A stretch of 64,000 bases of DNA from NCBI RefSeq assembly GCF_000283155.1, contig NW_004454195.1, positions 5,059,134 to 5,123,133 of the forward strand. Reading direction: 5' to 3'. This document shows, one piece after another, positions 1 to 11,900 of this stretch. Both the position numbers and the translations under genes were made by a program. The DNA comes from Ceratotherium simum simum. Lineage: Eukaryota; Chordata; Mammalia; Perissodactyla; Rhinocerotidae. How positions within the stretch are numbered: position 1 is the first letter of the stretch; each line of letters opens with the position of its first letter. The notes under the pieces were generated by a model. The model made no database searches. It saw nothing but the letters and a program-made list of their open reading frames with translations, and was not told the origin of the DNA.

Positions 1-94
1 GGTAATTTTTCCACGAGTAGTTGTAAATTGGCTGTGTCCACGGGAGGAGGTGAGTTCACAGTCTGCCTACGCCGCCATCTTGACTCCGCCCCCT
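1..94 (-). mobile_element. 5' tip of a LINE-1, continuing beyond the left edge
   Basis: The reverse complement begins about gggggcggagtcaagatggc, then a CpG-containing stretch and ctcacctcctccc..ttacaactactcgtgg. This is the layout of a placental L1 5' untranslated region (G-rich start, 'aagatggc' motif). Only the first ~94 bases of the element are here. The body would lie to the left of the window. The presence of the true 5' end means this copy could be long, but that cannot be seen here. Confidence 0.6.
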
Positions 95-112
95 AAATAT
101 GCTCTTTTGATG

Positions 113-379
113 AATTGTGTACTAGTAATAATTTAATGACAATTCAACAAAAAAGTGTTCTTAAAAAGTACTTAGAGCCTTGTGGTCACAATAATATTTT
201 TACTCTAATTTATACACATAAATTAATACAGAAAAGGATGGTAAAATGATCAACAGAAGACTTTCAACCTTAAAAATATATTAGATAGAATTCTGTAGAG
301 GAAGAAGAAAGAAAATTCAAATTCCAGGAAAAAAGAGGACCATGTAAATTTTCTTACTTTTTATATTTCACTGAATACA
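113..379. other. Intronic, nothing recognised
   Basis: AT-rich sequence between two L1 fragments. No open frame, repeat or motif was recognised. Confidence 0.6.
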
Positions 380-506
380 AAGTCCATCTAGGTTGTCACA
401 AGCAACAGGATTTTCTTCTTTTTTATGGCTGAATAATACTTCATTGTACATTTAGAAATACCACATTTTCTTTATCCATTCATCCACTGATGGACATCTT
501 ACTTTT
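380..506 (-). mobile_element. LINE-1 3' fragment (antisense)
   Basis: The plus strand reads atggctgaataatacttcat..ccacattttctttatccattcatcc..gatggacat. This is the reverse complement of the well-known L1 ORF2 3' end that encodes the NGNTYSAI-type C-terminal region (tggaatattattcagccat). The element served as target for the adjacent ERE. Confidence 0.75.
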
Positions 507-745
507 TTTTTTTGGTGAGGAAGATTAGCCCTGAGCTAACATCCGATGCCAATCCTCCCCTTTTTGCTGAGGAAGATTGGCCCTGTGCTAACACCTGCGC
601 CCATCTTCCTCTACTTTATATGGGACACAGCCACAGCATGGCTTGACAAGTGGTGCGTTGGTGGCACCCAGGATCCGAACCTGTGAACCCCGGGCCACCG
701 AAGCGGAGTGCATGCACTTAACCGCTGCGCCACCTGTCTGGCCCC
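507..745 (-). mobile_element. ERE2-type SINE
   Basis: Perissodactyl tRNA-derived SINE in reverse orientation: poly-T at the left, two 'gaggaagatt(a/g)gccctgagctaac' tail units, an rc B-box-like ggatccgaacc, and the head end cgcaccacctgtctggcccc-like. It is flanked by a perfect 14-bp target duplication, gacatcttactttt, at 493-506 and 746-759. Confidence 0.93.
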
Positions 746-759
746 GACATCTTACTTTT

Positions 760-1954
760 CATATGGCAGGCATTTTTAATGAACAGTTAACCAAAAATAA
801 TTTGTCATCATTTCCAAATACGAAAGATTAATTATGAGTATTACTAAATTTTAGGAGCCTATAATTAAAACCCCTTTTAAGATAAGCAAGATGCAAGGAG
901 GTCACATAACAAGGAAAATCAATAGAAGAGCAGAGAATACTGCTCAAACACTATGCTAGTGCCTGAACTTATCTTAATTCTCCTGTCCAAAATAGATTTT
1001 ATAAACAAATAAAAACTCTACATTCCTAAAAAATAAACAAAAACAAAACTTCACATTCACTAGTCATTTTACTATTCATCTCTAAAACAACAATCAATAA
1101 TAAAATGATGATTAAATTCATTTTTTTACTGAACATTTGCACATGACAGAGAAATTCCCACAGTCCACTCCAAAAAGAATATACTATATTTCATCACTCA
1201 GTAATAAAACTATTAACTTACAGCCCAAAAAGAGTATGAAAACCTAGTAGTCTCAAACACAGCTCAATTTTATAGTTATCTGTAAGTCTAACCTAACATC
1301 TGTTTCCTGTTTATATTTTCACAAAGTATTTTGCATTACTAGATATAATTATATATTCTGCAGTAAGAAAAAGCCTTCTTTACTCCCATCTGGATGTAAT
1401 AAAGGAATCAAATTTTGAAATGGGAAGACTGTGAAAGGAAACTTCTACCTTTAATCATAACAGAAACAGCTGATTGCCCTTTTTCCTACACTGTGGCACC
1501 TACTAATAACTGTAAGAAAAACACTAGCCACATGTGCAACTCTGAATCAGTGTAGGATCTGAAGAGCCACAGACTGGTTCAATCTGTTTCAAGTTGACTT
1601 TACAAAACCCAATCCCAAGTTGAACCTTTACAACATTATATGTGAAATGTCCTTTAGGATTCTGATTACGTAGTAGCTAGTAGCCACATCTGTGATACAT
1701 TACAAAACCAAAGTCGTTGCCAGTCAAGTTTTTAGTATTTTATTTTTTAAGAACATACATTTTTGGTTTAATAAACCCTATACTGTCTCAGTAGTCTAAA
1801 ATTCTAGGTTCACTTCCATGTCTTTGAGTCTGTAACTACTTATTTTCTCTTCCTTGAGTTAATGGAAAATCACTTATTAGATTATTAATTTATTAATTAG
1901 ATATGTAAGGAAATAAAATCATTAATTAACTTTAAGTGACTCATTAAAAAATCA
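760..1954. other. Intronic, nothing recognised
   Basis: About 1.2 kb of AT-rich sequence with short poly-A runs. No repeat family, exon or open frame of note was recognised. Confidence 0.5.
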
Positions 1955-2140
1955 TAGAATGAGGAAACTGGAAAGAACCTAACAGATCATATAGACCAAA
2001 CTCCCCTCCCACCACTACTACTTCCAGATGAAAACATAAAGATTTAAAGGGGTTACATACCTTGCCTGAGGTCACAGAACTAAAATAGTGCTAGAATTAG
2101 GGTTAGAACCAAAGTCTTCAGATTTTCAGAAGAGTACTCT
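1955..2140 (-). repeat. MIR-like ancient SINE (antisense)
   Basis: Degenerate pattern gaatgaggaaactggaa..gatcatatagaccaaactcc..ggggttacataccttgcctgaggtcacagaacta..gctagaattagggttagaacc. It follows the order of antisense MIR-type repeats (gaggaaactgag..cttgcccaaggtcacac..gcagagctgggattagaaccc). Confidence 0.6.
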
Positions 2141-2489
2141 CTTAAATGTAACTCTTAAGAGTTGTATTTTATGGTAGGTTTTATATAAAATCTTTTTATT
2201 ATAGATTTAACTACATTAGACCAAATGCATTCTAACAGAATATGTGGCTCAATTATTCAATCTGCCATCATATAAATATATCTAACATAAATAAAACTTC
2301 TATAATTCTCAATTTTTCATTCTCTTGAAGAGGCATTACATCAACCATCCACTGGAAAAAACCAACTCACAAGCAATCCCAAACACGTTCCCTTTTGAGG
2401 AAATATTATACTGGGTCATCTGTTGAAGGGTCTTTATTGCTTTCCATTCAAAAATCTATTTAAGAGAACTGTGGCAACTCTTATACATG
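2141..2489. other. Intronic, nothing recognised
   Basis: AT-rich sequence, no recognisable element. Confidence 0.5.
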
Positions 2490-2830
2490 GCTGGAAATTA
2501 TATTAAAGCCAAACTTATGCCTACCCTAACAACCAGCAATTCCACTCCTAGGTATGTACACAAGAGAAATGAATGCATAAGTCTACCAAAGGACAATTAC
2601 AATAATGTTCATATAAGCTTTATGCATAACTGAAATCTGGAAATCATCCTAATGCTCAATGAGAGAATGGGTGAACAATCTATGGTGTATCCACACAATG
2701 GAACATTTCACAACAAGAGAACAGAAACAAATTCCCAATACACAGAACCACATGGACAACTCTCACGGATATTCTGTCGAGCAAAAGACAAGACGGTAGC
2801 ACTAAAGCAGAAACGCAGGTGAATACTGGC
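2490..2830 (+). mobile_element. Old LINE-1 (L1M) ORF2 3' fragment
   Basis: Contains aaccagcaattccactccta, ggtatgtacacaagagaaatg, a degenerate 'gtccatcaac..gaatggataaac' region, and a diverged 'ggtgtatccacacaatggaa' segment. These appear in the order of the L1 ORF2 C-terminus. Heavily mutated, with no open frame. Confidence 0.7.
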
Positions 2831-3139
2831 ACACCTCTATCTTTGCTAACAGTGACTAGTTACGTATGAGCCACTCCTCCCCCCACAACCCTTGGACGGT
2901 CTCACACTTCCCCCACCAGTCCTGCCTCACTCCCTCCCTAGATAGCTTTCTCCTTCCTTATGAGGATATTAGACTTTAGCTTGCTCTTTCAGTCAAGAGA
3001 TTTCCGATGAGAAAATACTTAAAAAGTTGAAAACACTTGATCCAAAAGATACCTTCATACAGGAAAATATAGAACAAGTTCTATACTTCCAGATCTGATG
3101 TATTGTTTTAAGGTAAAATTCCAAAATTCCTATATAATA
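2831..3139. other. Intronic, nothing recognised
   Basis: Includes a C-rich patch near 2875-2945 and AT-rich sequence after it. No known element recognised. Confidence 0.5.
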
Positions 3140-3235
3140 ACAACAACAATAATAATAGCTAATAACTATTGAGTACTTTCTTTGTGTCAGGTACTATTCT
3201 AAGCATTCTACATATATTAATTCATTGTTCTACCA
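3140..3235 (-). repeat. MIR SINE fragment (antisense)
   Basis: The segment aactattgagtactttctttgtgtcaggtactattctaagcattctac..ttaattcatt matches the reverse complement of the MIR 3' half (atttattgagcacttactatgtgccaggcactgttctaagc). Confidence 0.75.
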
Positions 3236-4801
3236 GTGTTACTCTATTACAGGCTAAAACAAAATCTTAAACTTATATAGCATGTCATGAAGCATTGTGA
3301 TACATTATTTAATATTCTTTGTACAGGGTAACTGCTATAATACCCCAGTTGACACCAGAAAACATCAAAATCCAGAGAAATGTGAAAATCTGCCCAGTGC
3401 CCCACACAAATCAGCAGCATATCCAGGACTAAATCAAAGAATGACCCTGACATCAATCAGCAACACTCAGTTCTGTTTTTATGGACTCTCTTTGAGTTCT
3501 AAAGTCAAGAATGCTGGCTTAAGATACGAGAACAGAGACCCATAAGATATACCACTCTGAGGTCCACGTATTAACTCATGGATAACCCATGTTCCAAGCA
3601 GGAAATGCACCTGAAACTGAGGAAATGAACAGAGGTGAAGTTGGGCTAGGCTAGTGGTAAGAGCAAGAGGAACAGAAGTAGGTTATTATTTATTGTGCTT
3701 TCTTTTAAAAATTTCTTTTCAGAAATGGTAAGGACTTTGAGAAGGAGAGATATAAAAAACAACTGATAGGCTTCTACTGCTAAAACTGAGAGTATACAAA
3801 AGAACAGCAGCTGGTGCCCTGGGAGACTTATAAAGGCCCACTAAGAGCATAGGGAGTGTCCCAAGCCTGGGGTGATTGGGAGCGAATGCCAGATGGTGTG
3901 TCTGAGGTTACATGGAGCCAGCGACCAAAATGATCCCCAATCCCTATCCAGGGCCATGGGTAGGGAACAAGAAGAGTCTGTCTGCAGAACAATCACTCCT
4001 TGAACAATAGAGAGATCTTTGTGATATGGTTTTCTGCAAATTTCATTTTTATACTGTATTATCTGCAACATGAAAAGCAAATACAAGCAAGGAGGGTCAT
4101 GCTATCCAAAAGAAATGCTTCTTTCTCAGGGGATGGGTGGAAGACGCAAGTCAAGTAAGTGATTCCCCACGCTCAATACAGAAACAGAAAGCCTTTGTGT
4201 CCCAGGCCTCTCTGACACAGGGTTGTATAAATTTAAGCAAGTGTTGAGATGATTATTTCACACCAAATACCAGATGATGAAATGGCAAAACGATTCTTTA
4301 AAATGCTATTTTTTTAAGTTCTAGGTCACATCAAGTAAAATGAGTTTGAAAAGATTTCAAAAAGCTCAAAACCAGAGATCAAATGGAAAATTTAAAATCT
4401 ATCTCATTCAGCTCAATCTCTTCAAAATGGTGTTCCCTTTTCAGGGAGACTCAGATGTGACTGGAATGATCAAGATTCAACTAATTTGCCAGATTAATGA
4501 CAAACTGATTCAGACTCAGGTCTTCTACTTTTGCGAACGCTCAATAAAACCATGACCCATTCAGTTAGAAGAATAATAAATAAAAACATCATAAAGATAT
4601 TTTAACAAAAATGTTGGTAACAAAACTGAAGAACTTGAAAATTTGTGTTTACTTCCACAACAGTAAAACAAACTTCTGCAGATTTCAAAACGACTCTTTA
4701 ATTCCCAGAATTAAATATCCCCAAATTACCAATATTGTCCAGTGCTTTACTGCGAATTCTAGAGTTTATAGCTATTAATTGCAAGTTTGACATCTGGGGT
4801 T
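3236..4801. other. Intronic, nothing recognised
   Basis: About 1.6 kb without a recognised repeat. Short open frames here (for example 3297-3545 and 3841-4086) have no recognisable protein similarity and are treated as chance. Confidence 0.45.
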
Positions 4802-5041
4802 GTTTTGCTGAGGAAGATTAGCCCTGAGCTAACATCTGTTGCCCATCTTCCTTGTTTTTGGCTTGAGGAAGATCAGCCCTGAGCTAATATCTGTACCAGT
4901 CTTCCTCTACTTTATATGTGGGTTGCCACCACAGCATGGCTGATGAGTGGTGTAGGTCTGCACCTGGGATCTGAACGTGTGAACCCATGCCACCGAAGCG
5001 GAACACACCAAACTCAACCACTACGCCCCAGGGCCAGCCCC
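4802..5041 (-). mobile_element. ERE2-type SINE (older copy)
   Basis: Two 'gaggaagat(t/c)agccctgagctaa' units, a middle 'ttatatgtgggttgccaccacagcatggct' region, and an rc head ending gccccagggccagcccc. Clearly more diverged than the 43.6-45 kb copies. A weak flanking duplication, ttgacatct / ttggcatct, may lie at about 4788-4795 and 5044-5052. Confidence 0.88.
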
Positions 5042-5759
5042 CTTGGCATCTTTTTAGTTTAGTAAAACCGCATCAACAGTATACATCTTTCTGATTAAGA
5101 AACGTCTAATCATTGATGTGCAAAGCTTTCTGGAAGACTGAAGATGATGGTGCATGGCATAGTGAAGGGGACATCATACATCAAGAAAACAAAGCATGTT
5201 TATGAATTGAGACCAACACTAGCTTCAACAAGATAGAAGATAGTGATCGTGGAACTTGAATTATCTGTTATAATAGAAATAGAATAATATTTGATATGGT
5301 TTTTAATAAAAGAATCAATTAAAAAACAGAGGGAAGCAACTAATTATTGTAGGCAAGATTTAGTCTACGTATGCCATGTTATTTTCTGTGTGGTGCCACG
5401 TTATTTTCTGTGTGGTGCCCAGCGCCATGAGTATCTAACAGTATACATTTTAGTCTATAAATTTTTGTGCTTTCTGTAAGGGTGATGTTTGTTACAGGCC
5501 ACTGAAAGACTCAATTAATAGTGATCTTCTGCTATCAATAACCTACTAATGACCTGAGCTCCTCCTCAAAAGGTTTACAAGGGCAGATGGCGCCATAAGT
5601 GATTGATGGCACCTTTGACATGGAACACAAAAATTAAGCAAGAAAATTGCTTAGCAAAAAAAAGCAAGAAAATTGACTCAACCCCACACAGTAATGGTCT
5701 AACAGATATAGAGGTGCCCCATTTTACGGCATAAACAATATTTACTGACATCAGCAGGA
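5042..5759. other. Intronic, with a 22-bp tandem duplication
   Basis: No transposon recognised. At 5374-5417 a 22-bp unit (cca(t/c)gttattttctgtgtgg plus tg) occurs twice in tandem with one difference. Near 5634-5680 agcaagaaaattg occurs twice. Confidence 0.6.
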
Positions 5760-8189
5760 ATGGCAGATTAAAAACCTCTGAAAATCCTCTCCTCCATAAA
5801 AGCAATGAGGACACTGATAAAAATTGGCAGAATCGACAGGTTCAGAACTCTGGAAATTAACTACAGGCTTGCAGCAATCTGGGGAGCGTTGATTCAAGAA
5901 AAACGAATGAATCTTGGTAGGGACAGCAAGTATGTGACACTATAAACCTGCTTTTTTCTGACCTCCCATTCAGAAAACCAAGAGCCTTGAAAACCAAGAG
6001 CCTTCAATTATGGTGAAAACCAGCAGCCTGGCAGCCACTGGAGAGGGAAGAAGAGGGCTGGAGCTCCTTCAAACCCCCATTCCCAGAAAATCATTATTTG
6101 ATCTGTCTGGTGGGTTCCATGAAAGACTCCACTCACATGGCTTGCTTATTTAACCTGATCTGTACTCACCCAGTGAGAATAGCCTTTTTCCTAGCAGCAT
6201 TTGTCAAAAATAATTAGCTGCTATTGTTTTACATCATGACTGCCTGAGGCTGTGACTATCAGGGCGAACAACAGACAAACCATAAAGCTTAACAGGGAAA
6301 GCTAGGGAATGTGATGTCCAGAGGGGGCTTTCAAAAACACCAACATATTCCTGGGAATCTAGAAGGTCACATGCATGCAAAGGGCTGTGTGCATGTACAG
6401 GGTGTGCTCTTTAAAGACCTGAAAAGGTCCTCAGCTCTCACCCCTGGCTAAACCTGAGGTTTTGTACAAGCAGCAAGTGAGGGGAAAGATGGAGTTGTAA
6501 GCAACCTGATTGAGCACTGAATGCATGTTCCAATATGCACATAAGGCTCCTCTGCAAAGACTGAGAGACAATGATTCCAGGCATTTAAGGAAATCTTTAT
6601 CTAATCAACACCTGACCACTAAGCTAATTGGGTAGAGACTTCACTGGCCACACATAACAAAGAGTACAGACTTTACAGAATTAATTGAGAAAAGTTACTA
6701 AACAAATAACAATAACAACAAACCCTAGGGAGGGAGCAGTATTTGATTTCCAGAGCTGCTATTTTATATTTAAAAGTATACTTAAATGTCTAGATTTTTT
6801 CAAAAAAAAATTATAAAACATGCACAACACACACACAAAAATATGGCTCATACAAAGGAAAACAAGCAGTCTCGTCAGAAACTGTCCCAGAAATAGCCCA
6901 GATATTGGACTTACCAAAGACTTTAAATCAACATTTTAAATATGTTACAAGACGTAAAGAAAATCATGTTTAAAGAACTAAAAGAAAGCACAAGAATGAT
7001 GTCTCACCAAATAAAGAATATCAGTAACAAGATAGAAATTATATATATATATAAAAAAAATCACATATTCTGGTATGAAAAGTATAAGAACTGAAATAAA
7101 AAATTCACTAGAGGGGCTCAGCAGAAGATCTGAGCAGTCAGAAGAAAGAATCAGCAAACTTGAACACAGGTAAATTGACATTACTTGGTTTGAGGAACAG
7201 AAAGATAAAAGAATGAATAAAAATTAACAGAGCCTCAGAAACCTCTGGGACCCCATCAGACATATCAACATGCACATAACGTGAAGTCTGGAAGGAGAGG
7301 AAAGAAAATGTCAGAAAGAATATTTGAAGAAATAATGAAAACTCACAAATTTGAAGAAAAACATTAATCTACACATCCTAGAAGCTCTACAAACTGTAAA
7401 TAGAATAAACTCAAAGAGATCTGTACCTAGATATCTCACAATCAAACTGATGAAAGACAAAGAAAGAATCCCAACAGCAGCAAGAGAGAAGCAACCCTTC
7501 AAGTATAAGAGATCCTCAAGAAGATTAACAGTTGATTTCTCATCAGAAATCAGATGCCAGAAGGCAGTGGGATGACATATTCAAAGAGCTGAAAGAAAAG
7601 ACTATTAACCAAGAATTCTATATCCGGAGAAGCATTCTTTCAAAATGAAGAAAAAATTAAGACATTCCCAGCTAAACAAAAACTAAGAGAACATGTTGCT
7701 AGCAGACCTGTGTTAGAAATACTAAATGGGGTCCTTTAGGCTGAAATGGAAGGGCACTAGACAGTAACTCCAATCTACATGAAGAAATAAAGAGCACCAG
7801 TAAAAGTAACTACAAAGGTAACTATAAAAGATAGTATAAATGTGGTTTCTATTTGTAACTCTTGTTTTTATCTTATCTAATTTAAAAGACAACTGCATAA
7901 AGCACTATAACTTAATGCGTTGACGGGCATACACTGTACAAAGATATAATTTGTATGGAAAAAAACAGCACAAAAAAGGGGAGGGGGAATTGGGCTATAT
8001 ATAGGAATAAGTTTTTGTATACTATTATAAAGTTGGTATTAATGCAAACTAGATTGTTATAAATTAAGATATTAATTGTAATCCCTAAGGCAACCGCTAA
8101 GAATATAATTAAAAAATATATTTATTAAAAGAAACAACAAGGGAATTAAAATGGCACACTACAGAATATCTGTTTACCACACAGAGGGC
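5760..8189 (+). mobile_element. Ancient LINE-1 (L1M type): 5'UTR, ORF1 remnant and inter-ORF spacer
   Basis: Begins in L1M 5'UTR-like sequence (ctccataaaagcaatgagg; ctggcagccactggagaggg; caaaaataattagctgctat; atgcatgcaaagggctgtgt). It continues into an ORF1-like stretch from about 6840. The RNA-binding C-terminal part is recognisable at 7351-7575: INLHI.EA, RINSKRS, IIKL-like ILTIKLMKDKERI, and RRLTVDFSSE. It then runs into the diverged 'ppRILYP..FPAKQKLREHVASRP' region at 7580-7730 and the long spacer to ~8189. Several stops and frameshifts make it dead. ORF2 is absent. It continues for a few bases after the inserted MLT1 LTR (8643-8670). Confidence 0.85.
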
Positions 8190-8637
8190 TGTTATGGGTT
8201 GAACTGTGTCTCACAAAAAGACATATTTAAGTCCTAAGCCCTAGTACCTGCAAATATGATCTTATTTGGAAACAGGGTCTTTACAGACGTAATCAAGTTT
8301 AAATGAAGTCATGCTGAATTAAGGTGAGCCCTAATCCACTGATTGGTGTCCTTATAAGAAGAGGAATTTGGACACAGAGACAGAGGAGAACAGCATGTGA
8401 AGACTGAAACAAAGATTGTAGTGATGTGTCTACCAGCCAACGCTTACCAGCAACCATCAGAAGCTAGGAGAAAGGAATGGAAGAGACTGTCCATCAGAGC
8501 CTCCAGAAAGGAACTAACCCTGCCAATACTTTGATTTTGGACCTCTGGCCTCCAAAACTGTGAGAGAATAAATTTCTGTTATTTGAAGCCACCTGGCTTG
8601 TGGTACTTTGTTACAGCAACCTTAGGAAACTAATACA
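8190..8637 (+). mobile_element. MLT1-type solo LTR (ERVL-MaLR)
   Basis: Starts tgttatgggttgaactgtgt and ends aggaaactaataca. Hallmarks lie in order: ccctaatccactgattggtg, tccttataagaagagga, gacacagagacagaggag, cttgattttgg-type segment, cctccaaaactgtgagagaa, taaatttctgtt, and gtggtactttgttacagc. It carries no internal viral genes. It is flanked by agggc (8185-8189) and aaggc (8638-8642), a 5-bp duplication with one mismatch. It sits inside the older L1M, so it is younger than that element. Confidence 0.92.
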
Positions 8638-8670
8638 AAGGCAGTAATAGAGAAACAAAAAATAACAAGG

Positions 8671-8910
8671 GCGGCTGGCTCCATGGCATAGTGGTTAAGT
8701 TTGGCGCGCTCTGCTTTGGTGGTCTGGGATGCAGGTTCGGATCCCAGGTGCGGAACTACACCACTTGTCAGCCATGCAGTGGTGGCGACCCACACACAAA
8801 ACAGAGGAAGACTGGCACAGATGTTAGTGCCTCATCAATCTTCCTCAAGCAAAAAAAGAGGAAGATTGGCAACAGATGTTAGCTCAGGGCGAATCTTCCT
8901 CAGCAAGAAT
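8671..8910 (+). mobile_element. ERE2-type SINE
   Basis: Head gcggctggctccatggcata, then gtggttaagt, B-box ggttcggatccc, and two tail units ending ttagctcagggcgaatcttc. Flanked by aaaataacaagg (8659-8670) and aaaacaacaagg (8911-8922), a 12-bp duplication with one mismatch. Inserted just downstream of the MLT1 LTR in L1M sequence. Confidence 0.93.
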
Positions 8911-8922
8911 AAAACAACAAGG

Positions 8923-11900
8923 ATCTGTTGAGGTGGGAAAAACAAAGGCTGAAAATATAGTAGCAAATTAATTAAAAGATTAATGTCTGAAATTTCAACT
9001 GATCAGAATGTAGGCTGATATTCCATATGACATTGCATAGTAAAAGCTGATAGAAAGCTTGCTTTTTAGATATATTTTAACATGTAACTATAAGGTTACT
9101 TCTTTGTTGACACACATTAGAGACAGACTTATCCACAATAGTTTCTCTAATCAAACGATGCTTTATATGTGGCAAACTTTCCAGTGATTTTTTAAAAACA
9201 TACAAAAATAACATGCTATAAAAATAAACAGAATAGATTTCCCACCTAAATTAATGAACAATTGGAGAACTTTCAACATTACTTTAGACAGTTTGATTCT
9301 TTCTGGCCCACATGCAGCATCTTCTGATGCTAAAAATGATTTATTACTGATAAACCATGGTCTATTTGATAGTTCTGCTAAAACACATGGAAATAAGAGT
9401 TTTTAATAATAATAATAATAAACCCTTATGTTTCCAATTTAGGAAACAATCATTATTTACTGTTAAATGACATTACAGAATTTTGAACTTAAATTTTGAA
9501 AGCTTAACATTTTCATGTGGATCGTTTTTGTGGAAGGCAAAGGCAGATGTGGGAAAAAGAACAGATGTGTATTGGATCTAAAAACACCAAACAATTTAGT
9601 AGATTAGAAATAAATAGAAGCAAAATAAGGAACTGCACTTTGCTCTCTGAAAAATATGCACAATGTCCCTCAACTATTCCATGAACCATTAACTTCATTA
9701 CCAACCTTTCTGTTCTACATCATGAATCACCTGAAAATTCCATTACCCTCCTGATATAAAATATGAGGATTTTATTTTACTAAGTGCTGAATTAGCAAGT
9801 GCCTATGGTAGCCTTGCATACGCTATCAGAGCAAAGAAATTGATACAGAAATGATTTTAGAATCAAAAGACAAGTATAAAGGAAACTACGTTGATCACCT
9901 TCTATGTTAGCTGTTCTCTACGCTTATGAAGGAAAGTCAAAGGCAGCTTTTCTCAATGGTTTGAGTATAACTGACTTTCTAAATTAATGAGGAAGATAAA
10001 GCCCACAGATGGTGTATTGTGGAGTTTGAACTATACTAATCTTGACAGGTGACAAGGAAGCCTTCTCAGCTACTCCTGTGAAATTAAGGATTCAGGGGAA
10101 CGGCAATGTGAAATGCCTTTTAAGATGCAAATTAAACCATACACATACCTAATGCCCTTCTTTAAAAATTGAAATGTATACTAGAATGCTAAAAGATAAA
10201 ATAGGAATATTTGTATGCCACAATTGAAATATGTAAATTTCCAGGCATCTCGAGTATTCTAGAATTTTACGTAAATATAGTTTATATACACTTTTTTTGT
10301 TAAAAGATACATATATGCAGAGAGACATGGTTCCAGATATTTGGCTATGATATCAGTTTCTTTACAAAGCATTTGCTGAGGCCTTTTCACTCATCATCTT
10401 GACACACATTTTATCCCTATATTTTTCTTTTCCTCTCAGGAAAATGATCATCTCTTTTGGGAATGAATATCCATATGTCACTGCATTTCAGGAGCAATAT
10501 GCAATAACTTAGGCCAATGACAAGAGAAAAAAATGATGAGATTAGTGGTTGAGAAGTTCAGATAGTTTTTACCGCAAAGTGGATTAAAGTATTTTATGAT
10601 AACCAAAAGTGATTTGACCACTTATAGTCCCACAGTGGGTCTAGATTCCCATGCATGCTACCTGGTAATTCAGAAACTGGAGAACAGCAGTGAAGCCACA
10701 GGGTAGGTCTCTGTATAAATTATTCATGGCCACCTAAAAGGAATTTTTAAACAAAGCATTTTCCATTGTATTTCCCAAGAAGAGAGAGGCACCCAATATT
10801 CTCAACATGAGAAACATTCGACCACAAAATAGTTCATTTTCCCCTGAAAACATAGCTGGGACAATAAGCATAAAATAAAGTTCCTAACGAAACCATTTGA
10901 ATCAGTGGCTGTGAGGGTGGCAACAAAGAGTAACCTGTTCTGAGATCGAGTCTATCTATTTATGAGTTCATTTCTTTTTTGGGTCCTCTGGCCTCCATGT
11001 AATCGTGAGGCTTAATCATCCAGACTGAATGTTACAAACTGAGGCTCAGTAGTAGGAAGCAATAAGCTATGTAAATTTTTCTGAGGGGCTGTTGAGTTCA
11101 AGAAAAGCTTAGGCTTCTTGGGCAGGTCTAGAGTTAGGGGCTGAAGCCTAGACAAGGGAACAAGCGAGGATCACAGGAATGAAGGGGCTGAAACACAAGT
11201 ATGTGCCTGACTGAAGCTTTACTGATGCTCAGATCTCGACCCATCTGGGAAGCTGCAGAGTTGGAACGTGGGCTGGAGCCTGCAATCATGCTTATGCGGA
11301 AGAGCACTGCAATTTCTTCCTATATCAGAAGTAGGCAAGTCATTCGGCAAACAGGGCTGGGGCTCCCCCTCCATCTTCATCTTTCCTTCCAGAGGGGCTG
11401 CTCCCAGTTCTCAGAATTAGGCTCCCAGTAAACTTTTTATCATGCATATAAATCCTTTTAATATTTAATGAAGGTTTTCTCTACCCAAATTTTCAGACAG
11501 GCACAAACTTTGGTTTCCAGTTTCAGGAGTTTCACTGACTGTTGAAATCTAGTCATGAACGCCAGGTTAAGAATGAAGTAAAAGTGCTGATGATCATAAT
11601 CGGCAAGAAATTGGGTGCCAACAGTCAGATCAAACCATACACTGACATGTCCCAAAAGCTATACATGGATGACAGAAATAAAGGATTTTTCCTTTCCATT
11701 TTCTTGCTCAAAATAAATCACCTAGCATGTCCTTCTATTCATCAAAAGGGGAGGAAATTTTGTATACAACAGCACAAAACCTATTTGCATATTTTTGTGG
11801 AAAGTATAAGCCTTAAGGGAAAAAAAATTTTAAAGACCCCACGTGAACTGTTGAGCTCAGTTTGGAAATTCTGTATTGCTTTGATGAAACACAAGCACAG

